A stretch of DNA of 64,000 bases from Roseovarius sp. THAF9 (lineage in GTDB: Bacteria > Pseudomonadota > Alphaproteobacteria > Rhodobacterales > Rhodobacteraceae): NCBI RefSeq assembly GCF_009363715.1, contig NZ_CP045405.1, positions 1-64,000 of the forward strand. The letters run 5' to 3'. A program made the translations under genes and the position numbers. Below the pieces are notes generated by a model. It had not been told where the DNA came from, did not search any database, and worked only from the letters and a program-made list of their open reading frames with translations. The number at the start of each line of letters is the position of its first letter. Position 1 is the stretch's first letter. This document shows, piece after piece, positions 33,002-41,598 of the stretch.

Positions 33002-35321
33002 TGCGGTTGACGCTGTCACAGGCGAGGTCTTCCGGGACGGCTGGAGCCGGATCCGGGGCTCGATGCAGGGGCTGCATGTCGCCAAGCAGAGCCAGCTTGT
33101 GCGCGCGGCGGCGGGGCACAGGCCAGCCGTCTTCAAGGCGATCCGGGGCGGCGGTACGCATACCAAATCGCAGCTCGCAAGCCAGCTCGAGTACCTCACC
33201 ACCAAGTCGACCCATATCGTGGATTCGAGCGGGTTTCTGGATGGCAAGGCGAAGCTCGAGGCGGGTGACATTAAGGATCTCACCGAGCGCTTTGCGAAGC
33301 GGTGGGACGCCGGTTTCAAACCCAAACTGGGCCAGACCACCCATATGCTCATGTCCTTCCCCATCGGCACCCGCGGCGAGGATGTGCGCGACATCGCGAC
33401 GGATGTGGCCGATCGGTTCTTCCAGACCGACGCGGGGCATTTCGATTACATCATCGCGGTGCATGAGGACCGCGATCATCCCCATGCGCATCTGGTGCTG
33501 AACCGCCGCTCGCAGGAAGGCGAGTTCTTCTTTCTGGGGCGCAACCACCGCTTCAATTATGACGACTTCCGCCTCGCCATGGTCGAGGAGGCGGAAAAGT
33601 ATGGCGTGCGCCTGGAAGCCACGCGTCGGGTGGATCGCGGTGTCGTGCATTACCCCGCCCCTACCCGCGAAGTCTATGCCGCGAAAGAAGAGGGGCGCGC
33701 CCCCCGCGAGCGCGAACGCGTGGGGGCCGACCTGACGCGGACGCTCGCGGGGATCGCCAACACCAGAACTGTCTACCACTCGCTTGCCGCGGAGGCCTCC
33801 CGGGAGGCCCGCGAGGATATTTCGGCGGCACTCTTCCGCGCGGGCGAGATGCTGGCGCGCGGTGGGCAGGTGGACCGAACAGGAGATGTGTATATGGCCG
33901 AGGATCAAAGTTTCGAGGATCTGAGAAGCCTCTATGCGGAGAAGCTCACGCGGGTGCAGGGCATGATTGCCGAGAAGCCCGATGCCGAGCGGCCCGTGCT
34001 CGAAAAACGCCTCATCGAGATCCAGGCGCAGGTCCAGCACATGCAGCCTCTCGGTTTGCGATCATCCACGCTCTCCGAGGCTCCTTCGGAAGGCGGGGTC
34101 TATTCTGAGGCCAATATCGACGCCAGCCGGCTGGACCGTCTGGCCGGGCCGGACTTGCGGTCGCGCATAGACACCGCGCTGCGCGGAACCGGGATCAGCA
34201 CATCGGAAGTGATGGCCCGGATCGAAACCGGGGCGTCAAATGCAGCGCTCGAGCATCAATGGATCGCCGATGATCTCTCCAAGGTAGCTGAGGCGCGTGC
34301 TCTGAACCTCGAACGCCGCGCTGATCTGGAACAGGCGCGCGACATTCTCAACGATGTGCATGTCGCGCTTGGCACGCTGTTGGAACGGGAAAACGTGCTG
34401 CGGCAGGATGGCGTCATGGAGCAGGAAGCGGTCAGCGGGCGGTACCATTATCACGAGGGCACGGTGCGGGAGATGGAAGGGACAATCCGTCAGGAGATGC
34501 GCGCAGACGGCCTGACCGCGCAGCAGATTGAGGACCGGGAGTGGGAGGTGGCCTCAAAGGCGGAGCGCCGGATCGAGACGGAGCAGCGCGCGTATCTCGG
34601 GGCACACCCGGACTTGCTCGCACGCCCGGGCGATGTGATCGATCGGTCTGAGCCCTACAGGGAGACCATCACCGATGCGGCCCGCGCCAGCGAGATCACC
34701 CGCGATGTCGACCGGATCATGGAGGAACGCGACCTCCGCACGCCCGTTGCAGATGCAGTCACGGATGACTTGCGCGCGCGCTATCCGGACATGCCGTCCC
34801 ACCTCGCCCGTGGGCTCGGCGCGACCTATGCGGCCGTCGTCGAAATCCGGGACACGGAGGCCATCAATCAGGTCCGCCGCGAAACCGAGATGCGCGACGG
34901 GCTCGGGTCTGGCACGCGTGACGAACGTCTAGCCACCCGCGATGAAACGGCGCCGCAGTCTGACCGTGCCGGCCGTGTCCCAGAGGAGGTTGCGCGCGTC
35001 CTGGACCATGAGCGGGCGGGGGAGTTGTCCGCGCCCTTCGAGACCGAGGCGGAGCGGGACGCTTTCCGAACCGAGATCGCGCGGGTGCTGGATGACCGTC
35101 AATTGGGCCGGCTCACATCCGGGGATGCCGATGCGCTGGACAAGGTTCTCGAGGACCGCCTCGACAGGCTCTATGTTGCCAAGGTCTATCTGCAATCGGA
35201 TGCCGCGACGGCCAATACCGAGGCCCTGCGTCAGGTGGTCGATGATCTCGCCGATGCCGAGTATGAAAAACACCGCGCGACAGACGTGGATGGCGAGACC
35301 GAGCGGGGTCAGGTCCATTGA
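32988..35321 (+). CDS. Relaxase / mobilisation nuclease (VirD2-like)
   Basis: The relaxase nicks oriT and leads the transferred strand into the recipient. The 777-residue protein has an N-terminal relaxase domain with HMLMSFPIGT (about residues 119-128), HFDYIIAVHE (151-160) and the three-histidine metal motif DHPHAHLVLNRR (His164, His166, His168). The catalytic tyrosine cannot be assigned with certainty. The remaining 550 residues are highly charged and helical, with coiled-coil stretches. TAAGGGAG seven bases before the ATG at 32988 fixes the start, overlapping mobC. The stop nearly touches the virD4 start, so mobC-relaxase-virD4 is one operon. Confidence 0.93.
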   Translation: MRLNDAVDAVTGEVFRDGWSRIRGSMQGLHVAKQSQLVRAAAGHRPAVFKAIRGGGTHTKSQLASQLEYLTTKSTHIVDSSGFLDGKAKLEAGDIKDLTERFAKRWDAGFKPKLGQTTHMLMSFPIGTRGEDVRDIATDVADRFFQTDAGHFDYIIAVHEDRDHPHAHLVLNRRSQEGEFFFLGRNHRFNYDDFRLAMVEEAEKYGVRLEATRRVDRGVVHYPAPTREVYAAKEEGRAPRERERVGADLTRTLAGIANTRTVYHSLAAEASREAREDISAALFRAGEMLARGGQVDRTGDVYMAEDQSFEDLRSLYAEKLTRVQGMIAEKPDAERPVLEKRLIEIQAQVQHMQPLGLRSSTLSEAPSEGGVYSEANIDASRLDRLAGPDLRSRIDTALRGTGISTSEVMARIETGASNAALEHQWIADDLSKVAEARALNLERRADLEQARDILNDVHVALGTLLERENVLRQDGVMEQEAVSGRYHYHEGTVREMEGTIRQEMRADGLTAQQIEDREWEVASKAERRIETEQRAYLGAHPDLLARPGDVIDRSEPYRETITDAARASEITRDVDRIMEERDLRTPVADAVTDDLRARYPDMPSHLARGLGATYAAVVEIRDTEAINQVRRETEMRDGLGSGTRDERLATRDETAPQSDRAGRVPEEVARVLDHERAGELSAPFETEAERDAFRTEIARVLDDRQLGRLTSGDADALDKVLEDRLDRLYVAKVYLQSDAATANTEALRQVVDDLADAEYEKHRATDVDGETERGQVH

Positions 35322-35329
35322 GCGCCGCC

Positions 35330-37330
35330 ATGGGAAGGGCGCGGATCGCGACCGGCGTTTTGCTGGTAACGCTGGTGACAGGGGCCATTGGCTATACCAT
35401 CGCCTCGGCGGTGCTGAGCTACCAGGATCTCGGCTTCGGGGCCGAGATCGACTTTGCCTATATCGCGCAGAACTATCTGGCGATCCGCGATCGCCGCCCC
35501 GAAGATGCCCAGCTCATCCACCTGATCATCGGCAGCTTCGCCGCCGCCGGCCTGATGCTGAGCCTCGCCCTCTCGGGATCGGCCCTCACACGGTTTGGCC
35601 AGACTCATTGGCAGAGCGCGCGCGAGATGAAGGCCAATGGCTTCTTCGGGGCGCCCGGCACGGGATTTATCCTCGGCAAACTCGGCCCCCCAAAATCCCG
35701 CGCAAAATACATCTGCTCGAAGGTCTTCCCACACGCGCTGATCGTGGCGCCCACGGGTCGCGGCAAGACCACGGGCTTCGTCATTCCGAACCTGCTGACC
35801 TGGCAGGGCTCCGCAGTCACCCTCGATGTGAAGGGCGAGTGTTTCGAGGCCACGGCGCGCCACCGCGCCGCCCAGGGCGACAAGGTCTATCGCTTTGCCC
35901 CCACCGATTGGGAGGGCAAGCGCACGCATCGCTACAACCCGCTCCTGCGTATCTTTGAGCTGAAAGATCCCGCGCGCCAGCAGATGGAACTGCAGCTTCT
36001 GGCGACGCTCTTCCTGCAGAGCGACAATGACCGGGTGCAGGGCCTCCTCAAGGGCGGGATCGATCTCTTTGTGGCAGCAGGCTTGCTGGCCTTCCAGCGC
36101 AAGCGTCCCACCTTGGGCGAAATCTACCGCATCGCCGCCTCGGGCGGGAACAAGCAGAAGGAGTATTTTGCGCGGGGTCACGAGGTCGATAACCGGGCGG
36201 CCAAGCTGATCTTCACGCGGTTGGCCTCGACCAACAACGACACGCTGACCTCCTACGTTTCGCTCCTGATGACCTCGGGGCTCGATCAATGGCAGAACCC
36301 GGCGATTGATGAGGCGACGGCGGTGTCGGACTTTGATTTCCGGACGATCCGCAAGAAGCCCTTTTCGGTCTATCTGGTGGTCCAGCCTCTCATGGTGAAG
36401 CCGCTCGCGCCGCTGATCCGGCTGTTCTTCTCCGATCTCCTCTCGGCCATGCAGGAAATGGATCCCGGGCCGGATGAGCCTTGGCCGGTGATGATCATGC
36501 TCGATGAGTTCAACCGCCTGGGCAAGATGCCCATCGTGGTCGAGAGCATCGAGACCTTGCGGACCTACCGCGGTCATCTGGCCGTGGTCACCCAGACAAT
36601 CCCCGCCCTCGATGAAATCTATGGTGAGAACACGCGCCGCGCGCTGCAGGGGAACGCGGGTGTAAAGCTCTACCTGACGCCTTCGGATGAGAAAACCGTC
36701 GAAGAGTTGAGCAAGGCGGTCGGCAAGACCACGAAAACCGTGGTCACGCGCTCCCAGTCCATCGGCAAGAACCCCTTTGAAGGGCGCAGCCAATCCACAC
36801 GGACCGAGGAGAGCTCCTTGCTCCCCGAAGATGAGGCCCGCCGCCTGCCGCTCGACGAGATCGTCATGGTGATCGATGCGCAAATGCCGGTCCGTGCAAA
36901 GCGGATCCAATATTTTGACGACCGGCTGTTCAAGGCGATCCACGCGGCGCAGACGGGTGAGTTGCCGTTTCCGGATCAGGGGGGAGGGGGGCCGCAGGGG
37001 AACCTGCCGCTGAGTATGCGCGCCATGCCGATGACACCGCCGTCGAGCGGGCCCCGTGGTTCTGAAGCTGATGTGGAGCGGGCACGCGAGGCTGCTGGTG
37101 GCCAATCTTCAGGGCAAACCGATGTCGCCACAAAGAAGACCGCGCCCGTCGTTCAAGCCGTTATCGCCGAGGAACAACGACAGATGGAAATGGATTTGGG
37201 GGGCCAGGTTGCGGATGCCGAGACAGTGGGCGTGGATGATGAGGCGCAGATGCGGTCTGCCGTTGATGGCTTGGACGATATGGAAGCGATGCTGCGAGAG
37301 GACGGCGGTGAAAAGCTGTTTACCCGATAG
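35330..37330 (+). CDS. virD4: VirD4/TraG type IV coupling protein
   Basis: VirD4 is the inner-membrane ATPase that links the relaxosome to the secretion channel. The 666-residue protein has two N-terminal membrane helices (about residues 8-29 and 62-82), Walker A APTGRGKTTGF (140-150), the TraG/VirD4 signature NPLLRIF and LDVKGECFEATA, and Walker B VMIMLDEFNRLG. A variable acidic C-terminal tail follows. A TTG at 35318 overlapping the relaxase stop is an alternative start. It is the last gene of the mob operon and points at the defence island and, beyond it, the virB operon. Confidence 0.95.
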   Translation: MGRARIATGVLLVTLVTGAIGYTIASAVLSYQDLGFGAEIDFAYIAQNYLAIRDRRPEDAQLIHLIIGSFAAAGLMLSLALSGSALTRFGQTHWQSAREMKANGFFGAPGTGFILGKLGPPKSRAKYICSKVFPHALIVAPTGRGKTTGFVIPNLLTWQGSAVTLDVKGECFEATARHRAAQGDKVYRFAPTDWEGKRTHRYNPLLRIFELKDPARQQMELQLLATLFLQSDNDRVQGLLKGGIDLFVAAGLLAFQRKRPTLGEIYRIAASGGNKQKEYFARGHEVDNRAAKLIFTRLASTNNDTLTSYVSLLMTSGLDQWQNPAIDEATAVSDFDFRTIRKKPFSVYLVVQPLMVKPLAPLIRLFFSDLLSAMQEMDPGPDEPWPVMIMLDEFNRLGKMPIVVESIETLRTYRGHLAVVTQTIPALDEIYGENTRRALQGNAGVKLYLTPSDEKTVEELSKAVGKTTKTVVTRSQSIGKNPFEGRSQSTRTEESSLLPEDEARRLPLDEIVMVIDAQMPVRAKRIQYFDDRLFKAIHAAQTGELPFPDQGGGGPQGNLPLSMRAMPMTPPSSGPRGSEADVERAREAAGGQSSGQTDVATKKTAPVVQAVIAEEQRQMEMDLGGQVADAETVGVDDEAQMRSAVDGLDDMEAMLREDGGEKLFTR

Positions 37331-37422
37331 GGTGGCTAGGATCGTATTTCGATCGAGCGGGCGGGAAGAGGTCTTTCGCTGCACAAGTCTTAAGTGTCTG
37401 CTTTGATGGTCGAAATAGGAGT

Positions 37423-38115
37423 TCATGGTCGCCAAGTCCAAGAGGATCGGTAGATTGTTCGCCCATTCCAGTCCGCGCTGGTCCACATGTTGCGCCTCGG
37501 GTTTCCGCCGAATTTCGATTTTTCGTTCAATTTCTTGTAGACGGCTGGAGTCAACCGCGTTGCGAAATCGCTCGAAAGAGAGTTCATTCGTGCAGCATTG
37601 TTGGCGGCGCTTCCGACCCATACGAGGTCATTATTGTTGCGAATACCACTCCTCACAACGAGCATCTCTGACGTATCGATTCCAACGGTATGGCGAAGAG
37701 AAAATTTGGTCGATGTGTATTGGTCTTTCAGTGCTGGATTGATGGCCTTCTTAACCAAATAGTTGATCTGAAGACCTGTTTTGGCAGCGTCAGAGTTCTT
37801 GCTGTCTCCGATAAATACGCCCATCACTCGGTCACCATCGAAGGATCTAACATCTCCCCCGTTTAGCCGGATCACCCTTGTGGCGCAGAGCAAAAACGCT
37901 TTGTAAACCTCGGCCGCGAACTTGGCGTCGTATCGATCTACAATCTGTGTTGACCCATCAATGTCTGCGTAGAGTATCGTCGCGGATATTGAACGCCCAA
38001 CATTTGACAGGCCCAGGTCTTCTGACTTTGGAACAACTTGTCCTTTGGTCTCAGTCCAGGCTGATTTGAAGATGCCCCGAACGTCATCGTGTATCTTGTT
38101 CTCGAATTCACTCAC
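37423..38115 (-). CDS. pycC: PycC-like class III nucleotide cyclase
   Basis: In Pycsar systems a phage-activated cyclase makes cCMP or cUMP that triggers an effector. The 230-residue protein is a single class III cyclase domain. It has metal-binding aspartates in ATILYADIDGSTQIVDRY (Asp51) and VRSFDGDRVMGVF (Asp95), and the transition-state pair in VWVGSAANNAARM (Asn172 and Arg176), so one chain has a full residue set and would form a homodimer. The GTG start at 38115 overlaps the effector stop by eight bases and follows GAAGGAAC; upstream in-frame ATG 38178 is less likely. Which base it uses cannot be read from sequence. Confidence 0.85.
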   Translation of the reverse strand: MSEFENKIHDDVRGIFKSAWTETKGQVVPKSEDLGLSNVGRSISATILYADIDGSTQIVDRYDAKFAAEVYKAFLLCATRVIRLNGGDVRSFDGDRVMGVFIGDSKNSDAAKTGLQINYLVKKAINPALKDQYTSTKFSLRHTVGIDTSEMLVVRSGIRNNNDLVWVGSAANNAARMNSLSSDFATRLTPAVYKKLNEKSKFGGNPRRNMWTSADWNGRTIYRSSWTWRP

Positions 38116-39019
38116 TTTTGCTGGAGTTCCTTCGAAGATCTCGATCTGCCAGCCAAGACATGAACGCCAACGCGGCAAGGGAGAGATAGATTATTAAGAC
38201 AACCCACCACTTCTGCTCGGGGTTCGAGTTGAAATTCCAAAGAAGCGGCAGTTGGTTCTGTGTCCCATCGACTGAAAATGAAAGGCTAAAGACGGTTTGG
38301 ACTGTTTGAGCAATCATAGCTGCGCCCGAAAGCCAAAACATGTTGCGATAAATCAGGTCTGGATTCATCCGGATAGCAACGAGGGTGCTCAAGGCACCGG
38401 CACCGAGGGCCGACAAAATCGCAAACCAAAGTGGAGAGCCCCCAAGCCCAAGCCAAATGCCACAAAGGAGTCCAACTACTGCGCCGAACACTATCGAAGT
38501 CCATGTCCAGGCGTTTCCCGGCGATCTACTACTGGTGCCAAGTAATCTTATGTTTTTTCGATTCATGGAATCTACCATGCTCGACAGTCGCGTAGAAAAC
38601 TCGGTGTGCGTGGACATTAGAGTTCTAAAGTCGTGTGCCGAGATAACCCGTGCTTCCAATTTCTCGGACTCGACACAGACATCTGCGGAGCGAGCAGCAC
38701 CTGGTTTCATTGCCGCCATTTCGCCAATGGTCTGAGGTGCCTCTCTGGTATCAATGAAGGTTGAGTTGATGGATACTCTGACGGATCCGAACAAAATGAA
38801 GTAAACGTCATCAGCATCCTCGCCGTGGGTCATTAAAACCTGACCCTTGTCGAACTTAACCAGCCTCGACATGCCAATAATTTTAGCCGCGAGGTCGTCT
38901 TCATTGGCAACGAGTTCGCTTCGACAAATGATCTGTCGGTGCTTGTCTAACACTTCTGTCGACAATTGATCATTTTCCACCGGTGGCGGTGGATCGCTTA
39001 TTTTCTTCTTTCCAAACAA
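38108..39019 (-). CDS. pycTM: PycTM-like effector: cyclic-nucleotide-binding domain plus four membrane helices
   Basis: The 303-residue protein has a cyclic-nucleotide-binding domain (about residues 34-150) with FDKGQVLMTHGEDADDVYFI and a phosphate-binding cassette TIGEMAAMKPGAARSADVCV (Glu100, Arg110). A short helical linker and four membrane helices follow (about 173-192, 196-216, 226-247, 271-290). In PycTM effectors, cyclic-nucleotide binding is thought to make the membrane part permeabilise or depolarise the cell, stopping phage spread. The gene overlaps the WYL regulator by 22 bp and the cyclase by 8 bp, so all three are coupled. A signalling membrane protein outside defence is the alternative. 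Confidence 0.85.
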   Translation of the reverse strand: MFGKKKISDPPPPVENDQLSTEVLDKHRQIICRSELVANEDDLAAKIIGMSRLVKFDKGQVLMTHGEDADDVYFILFGSVRVSINSTFIDTREAPQTIGEMAAMKPGAARSADVCVESEKLEARVISAHDFRTLMSTHTEFSTRLSSMVDSMNRKNIRLLGTSSRSPGNAWTWTSIVFGAVVGLLCGIWLGLGGSPLWFAILSALGAGALSTLVAIRMNPDLIYRNMFWLSGAAMIAQTVQTVFSLSFSVDGTQNQLPLLWNFNSNPEQKWWVVLIIYLSLAALAFMSWLADRDLRRNSSKSE

Positions 39020-39864
39020 GTCTCTATTTCTTCCAAGTTAAGTATTTTGAGACGGTAGCTGCTCTTATTTCGCATGGCCTTCCCATCCATTTCGAGAGGA
39101 TCAAAGCCGTAGAATCTAAGGTAATAGAACAGCATTGCCTTGCGCACTGGGAGCTCGAGAACGCCGTCAACCATGCCGTACTCGATCTCAATCTGTTCTC
39201 TTTGCCTTGCGGTAAGGGTTGGATCTGCCTGAAGTTTTAGCGCTGCTATTTGTTGCCAAAGTGCGTCTGGGCGCGGATCCGGGCATTCCTCTTGCAATAC
39301 GCTTGCGGCTTCAATTCTTGAAAGCACAAAGTCTGAGAACCGGCCCTTCTCCACATCATAGGCACGCATGTGCCATCGGTGTCCGTCGCTAGCAATGGCA
39401 TGAGGGCAAAGCGTTCGTATGGTTTCTGAGTCTGAGCTGAGCGAAACATATCGAACCTCCAAACATGCTTCTGCATCAATTGCATCGAGTACTGATCGAA
39501 GAATTTTCGGATCAACCTTGCGAGACGCGATGGCAACAGCGTCAAACTCCGGCAAGTGAGTTGGCCAAATTTCCTCTTTAGTGCGATAGCCTTGATGAAA
39601 CATCTCCAGATGAAGAAAGAAACCGGAAGACTCCCCGCTGGAGAACTTTGGCTTGAACTTTGAACCCACGACGTAAGATCGGCGTCGCGGGTCGTAGCTC
39701 ATGTTGCGGGGTGCGATATCAAGATATGTGGTTAGGTCGTTTGTCGCTTGTTGAGGCGATATCTCGAACTGACTTTGCAAGGCCTTGCGACCGATCGAAC
39801 CTGTCCATTGCAACTGAAAATCGATAAACTCAAAACGTCGCCGTACACTTGGTTTGATGTCCAT
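38998..39864 (-). CDS. WYL-domain transcriptional regulator (CapW/BrxR-like)
   Basis: The 288-residue protein has an N-terminal winged helix (RRRFEFIDFQLQWTGSIGRK, SQFEISPQQATNDLTTYLD). A WYL domain with EVRYVSLSS...RTLCPHAIASDGHRWHMRAYD and FSDFVLSRIEAASV follows, and then a C-terminal extension. This is the architecture of CapW and BrxR, repressors found at the head of CBASS and BREX loci that are released during infection. The start at 39864 follows an AGGGGGG ribosome-binding site. It heads the - operon and faces the two-domain cyclase gene across a 132-bp gap, so it may control both transcripts. Confidence 0.87.
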   Translation of the reverse strand: MDIKPSVRRRFEFIDFQLQWTGSIGRKALQSQFEISPQQATNDLTTYLDIAPRNMSYDPRRRSYVVGSKFKPKFSSGESSGFFLHLEMFHQGYRTKEEIWPTHLPEFDAVAIASRKVDPKILRSVLDAIDAEACLEVRYVSLSSDSETIRTLCPHAIASDGHRWHMRAYDVEKGRFSDFVLSRIEAASVLQEECPDPRPDALWQQIAALKLQADPTLTARQREQIEIEYGMVDGVLELPVRKAMLFYYLRFYGFDPLEMDGKAMRNKSSYRLKILNLEEIETCLERRK

Positions 39865-39996
39865 AGCTTGTCCCCCCTGATGTCTCCCAATTTCTACCAT
39901 ATTGACATTTTCTTGGAAACTACTATTTTGTAGGATCACAGAAAAAACTTTGCGACTCGCTGCCATGCTGAGCCGCTATGTTAGGAGATGAAGATC
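39865..39996. promoter_or_regulatory. Divergent promoter region of the defence island
   Basis: On + a promoter candidate is TTGACA (39902-39907), a 16-bp spacer and TATTTT (39924-39929). CTAC (39920-39923) and GTAG (39930-39933) form a short inverted repeat across the -10 box and could be part of the WYL regulator's operator. The - promoter for the regulator must lie in the same gap but is not clear. Confidence 0.5.
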
Positions 39997-41598
39997 ATGC
40001 CTTGGAAGCACTCGGTCGCACGTGATCGTATTCAGAAGCTCTTGGATGAAGTGCCCGAAGTGGATGTCCAGCGCTTCGACCAATATTGGTCGCGATATCA
40101 AATCGATAAGGCGCTGCAGACAGCGATGAAGCAGCCCACTACGCCGCCGCTTTTCAGCCTACCAAGGGACAAGGCAGTCGTAGTCGATACTGTTCAGATC
40201 TATATCTCGATCGTAGGGTACCATGAGATGCGTTTGGACGATGGTCGTGAAACCGAGGCATCTCACGCGCGGGCGCTTAAGGGGCTGCATCTATACTACG
40301 GCGCGGCGGATCGCGTGATCGAAGAAACCAGTGCACAAAGGGTCGACTTTCACAGCGGGCGGATGCATGCAGTTTTTCTTGAGACCGGGGGCGGCGGAGT
40401 ATCGCGAGAAACTATAGGTCAAGCCCTTGCCTTTGTTGAAGATTTCAAGCGCGTAGTCCAATTGGCCAATGATCGGTTGGCCAATGGGGAGTTTGGAACT
40501 GAGTTCCGGATCGGTGTTGATGTTGGGACATGCGTTGCGATCAACAACGGGACCGGGTCTGAACAAGAACCGATGTTTCTCGGTTCAGCGGCCAACCATG
40601 CAGCAAAGCTTGCAGAAGGTGATACGGCCGGTGTGTACGTTTCAGACCGAGTTAGAGCCGTGCTTGGATATCAAGAAGTTGGCGTGCTCGAAGAGTTTTT
40701 GGGGCTGAACGCAAGCCAAATCAGCACGAATTCAGCCTACACTTCTGACGATGGCAGCTTGATGTTTGGCGTAACCAACAGGCAAGCCTTTTCGGAACGA
40801 GTTGTAGACACTTGGTCGGGCGATGTTCGAAAGGGGATTGTGGACGACTTAACTTCCTCCGATTTTAGGTTTTCCTTCAAGCAGCCTCCTTTGAGCGAGA
40901 TTGACTACTCGCAACTCTATCCGAGCAAATCAATCCGGATGCCTCTGGTCTCATTGTTCGCCGACATATCGGGCTACACCAATTTCATCGACGAGGCGGT
41001 GTCCGAAGGAAACATTCAGGATGCCGTGCGCGCGCTCTTTGTCATACGCCAAGAGTTTCAAAACGTGGCAGAAGCCGACTTTGGCGGTCGCAAAGTTCGG
41101 TTCATCGGTGACAGTATCCATGCTTTGGTTGCAGAAGGCAGCGGCACATCAACTGACGAAGCTAAGAGTGTCGCCACAGCCACACAGTGCGCAGCGGGAT
41201 TTCATGCTTCCTTCGACCTTTGCAAATCGATGCTTGAGGAGATCGAAAGCCTAGAGCTTGCCGTAGGTCTAGAGCTCGGCCCGACTCCGATTTCGAGGAT
41301 TGGTATTCGAGGCGAACGATCCGTACGAGTGGCGTCATCAAAGGCCACATCTACGTCGGAGAAAATGCAGCGAGAGTGCAACGAGGGCGGTGTAAAGATC
41401 GGACCAGACGCACTTCGTGTTGCTCCCAAGGGCCTTATTGATGTCCTCAGTGATCAGGGGTACGCGAGAGAAGTCGACTACGACGATGTCTCAGCTAGCA
41501 TTCTTGCGACGCCGACTGAATTGGCTCAACCGTTGTACGCTCGAGCCCACGTCCCCTCGGAACCAAGCCAACCGCGCGCGCATCTCGCAAAGAAATGA
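39997..41598 (+). CDS. Two-domain class III nucleotide cyclase with complementary half-sites
   Basis: The 533-residue protein has two cyclase-type domains. The first (about residues 58-265) lacks the metal aspartates (IYISIVGY, RVDFHSGRMHAVF) but keeps GSAANHAAKL (Asn200, Lys204 in place of Arg). The second (about 315-515) has both metal aspartates (LFADISGYTNF, Asp323; KVRFIGDSIHALV, Asp372) but lacks the Asn-Arg pair (VRVASSKATSTSEKM). Together they could form one C1/C2-like active site. AGGAG lies nine bases before ATG 39997; ATG 39988 is the alternative. The ATGA overlap couples it to the E2-like gene. The product nucleotide is unknown. Confidence 0.82.
   Translation: MPWKHSVARDRIQKLLDEVPEVDVQRFDQYWSRYQIDKALQTAMKQPTTPPLFSLPRDKAVVVDTVQIYISIVGYHEMRLDDGRETEASHARALKGLHLYYGAADRVIEETSAQRVDFHSGRMHAVFLETGGGGVSRETIGQALAFVEDFKRVVQLANDRLANGEFGTEFRIGVDVGTCVAINNGTGSEQEPMFLGSAANHAAKLAEGDTAGVYVSDRVRAVLGYQEVGVLEEFLGLNASQISTNSAYTSDDGSLMFGVTNRQAFSERVVDTWSGDVRKGIVDDLTSSDFRFSFKQPPLSEIDYSQLYPSKSIRMPLVSLFADISGYTNFIDEAVSEGNIQDAVRALFVIRQEFQNVAEADFGGRKVRFIGDSIHALVAEGSGTSTDEAKSVATATQCAAGFHASFDLCKSMLEEIESLELAVGLELGPTPISRIGIRGERSVRVASSKATSTSEKMQRECNEGGVKIGPDALRVAPKGLIDVLSDQGYAREVDYDDVSASILATPTELAQPLYARAHVPSEPSQPRAHLAKK

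Noticed and set aside
35318..35958. Alternative long open frames overlapping the relaxase and virD4 genes on both strands
   Set aside because: They are shadows of strongly supported genes in other frames, with arginine- and proline-rich composition.
37340..37354. GATCG/CGATC hairpin after virD4 as a terminator
   Set aside because: Stem is only five bases and there is no T tract; too weak to call.
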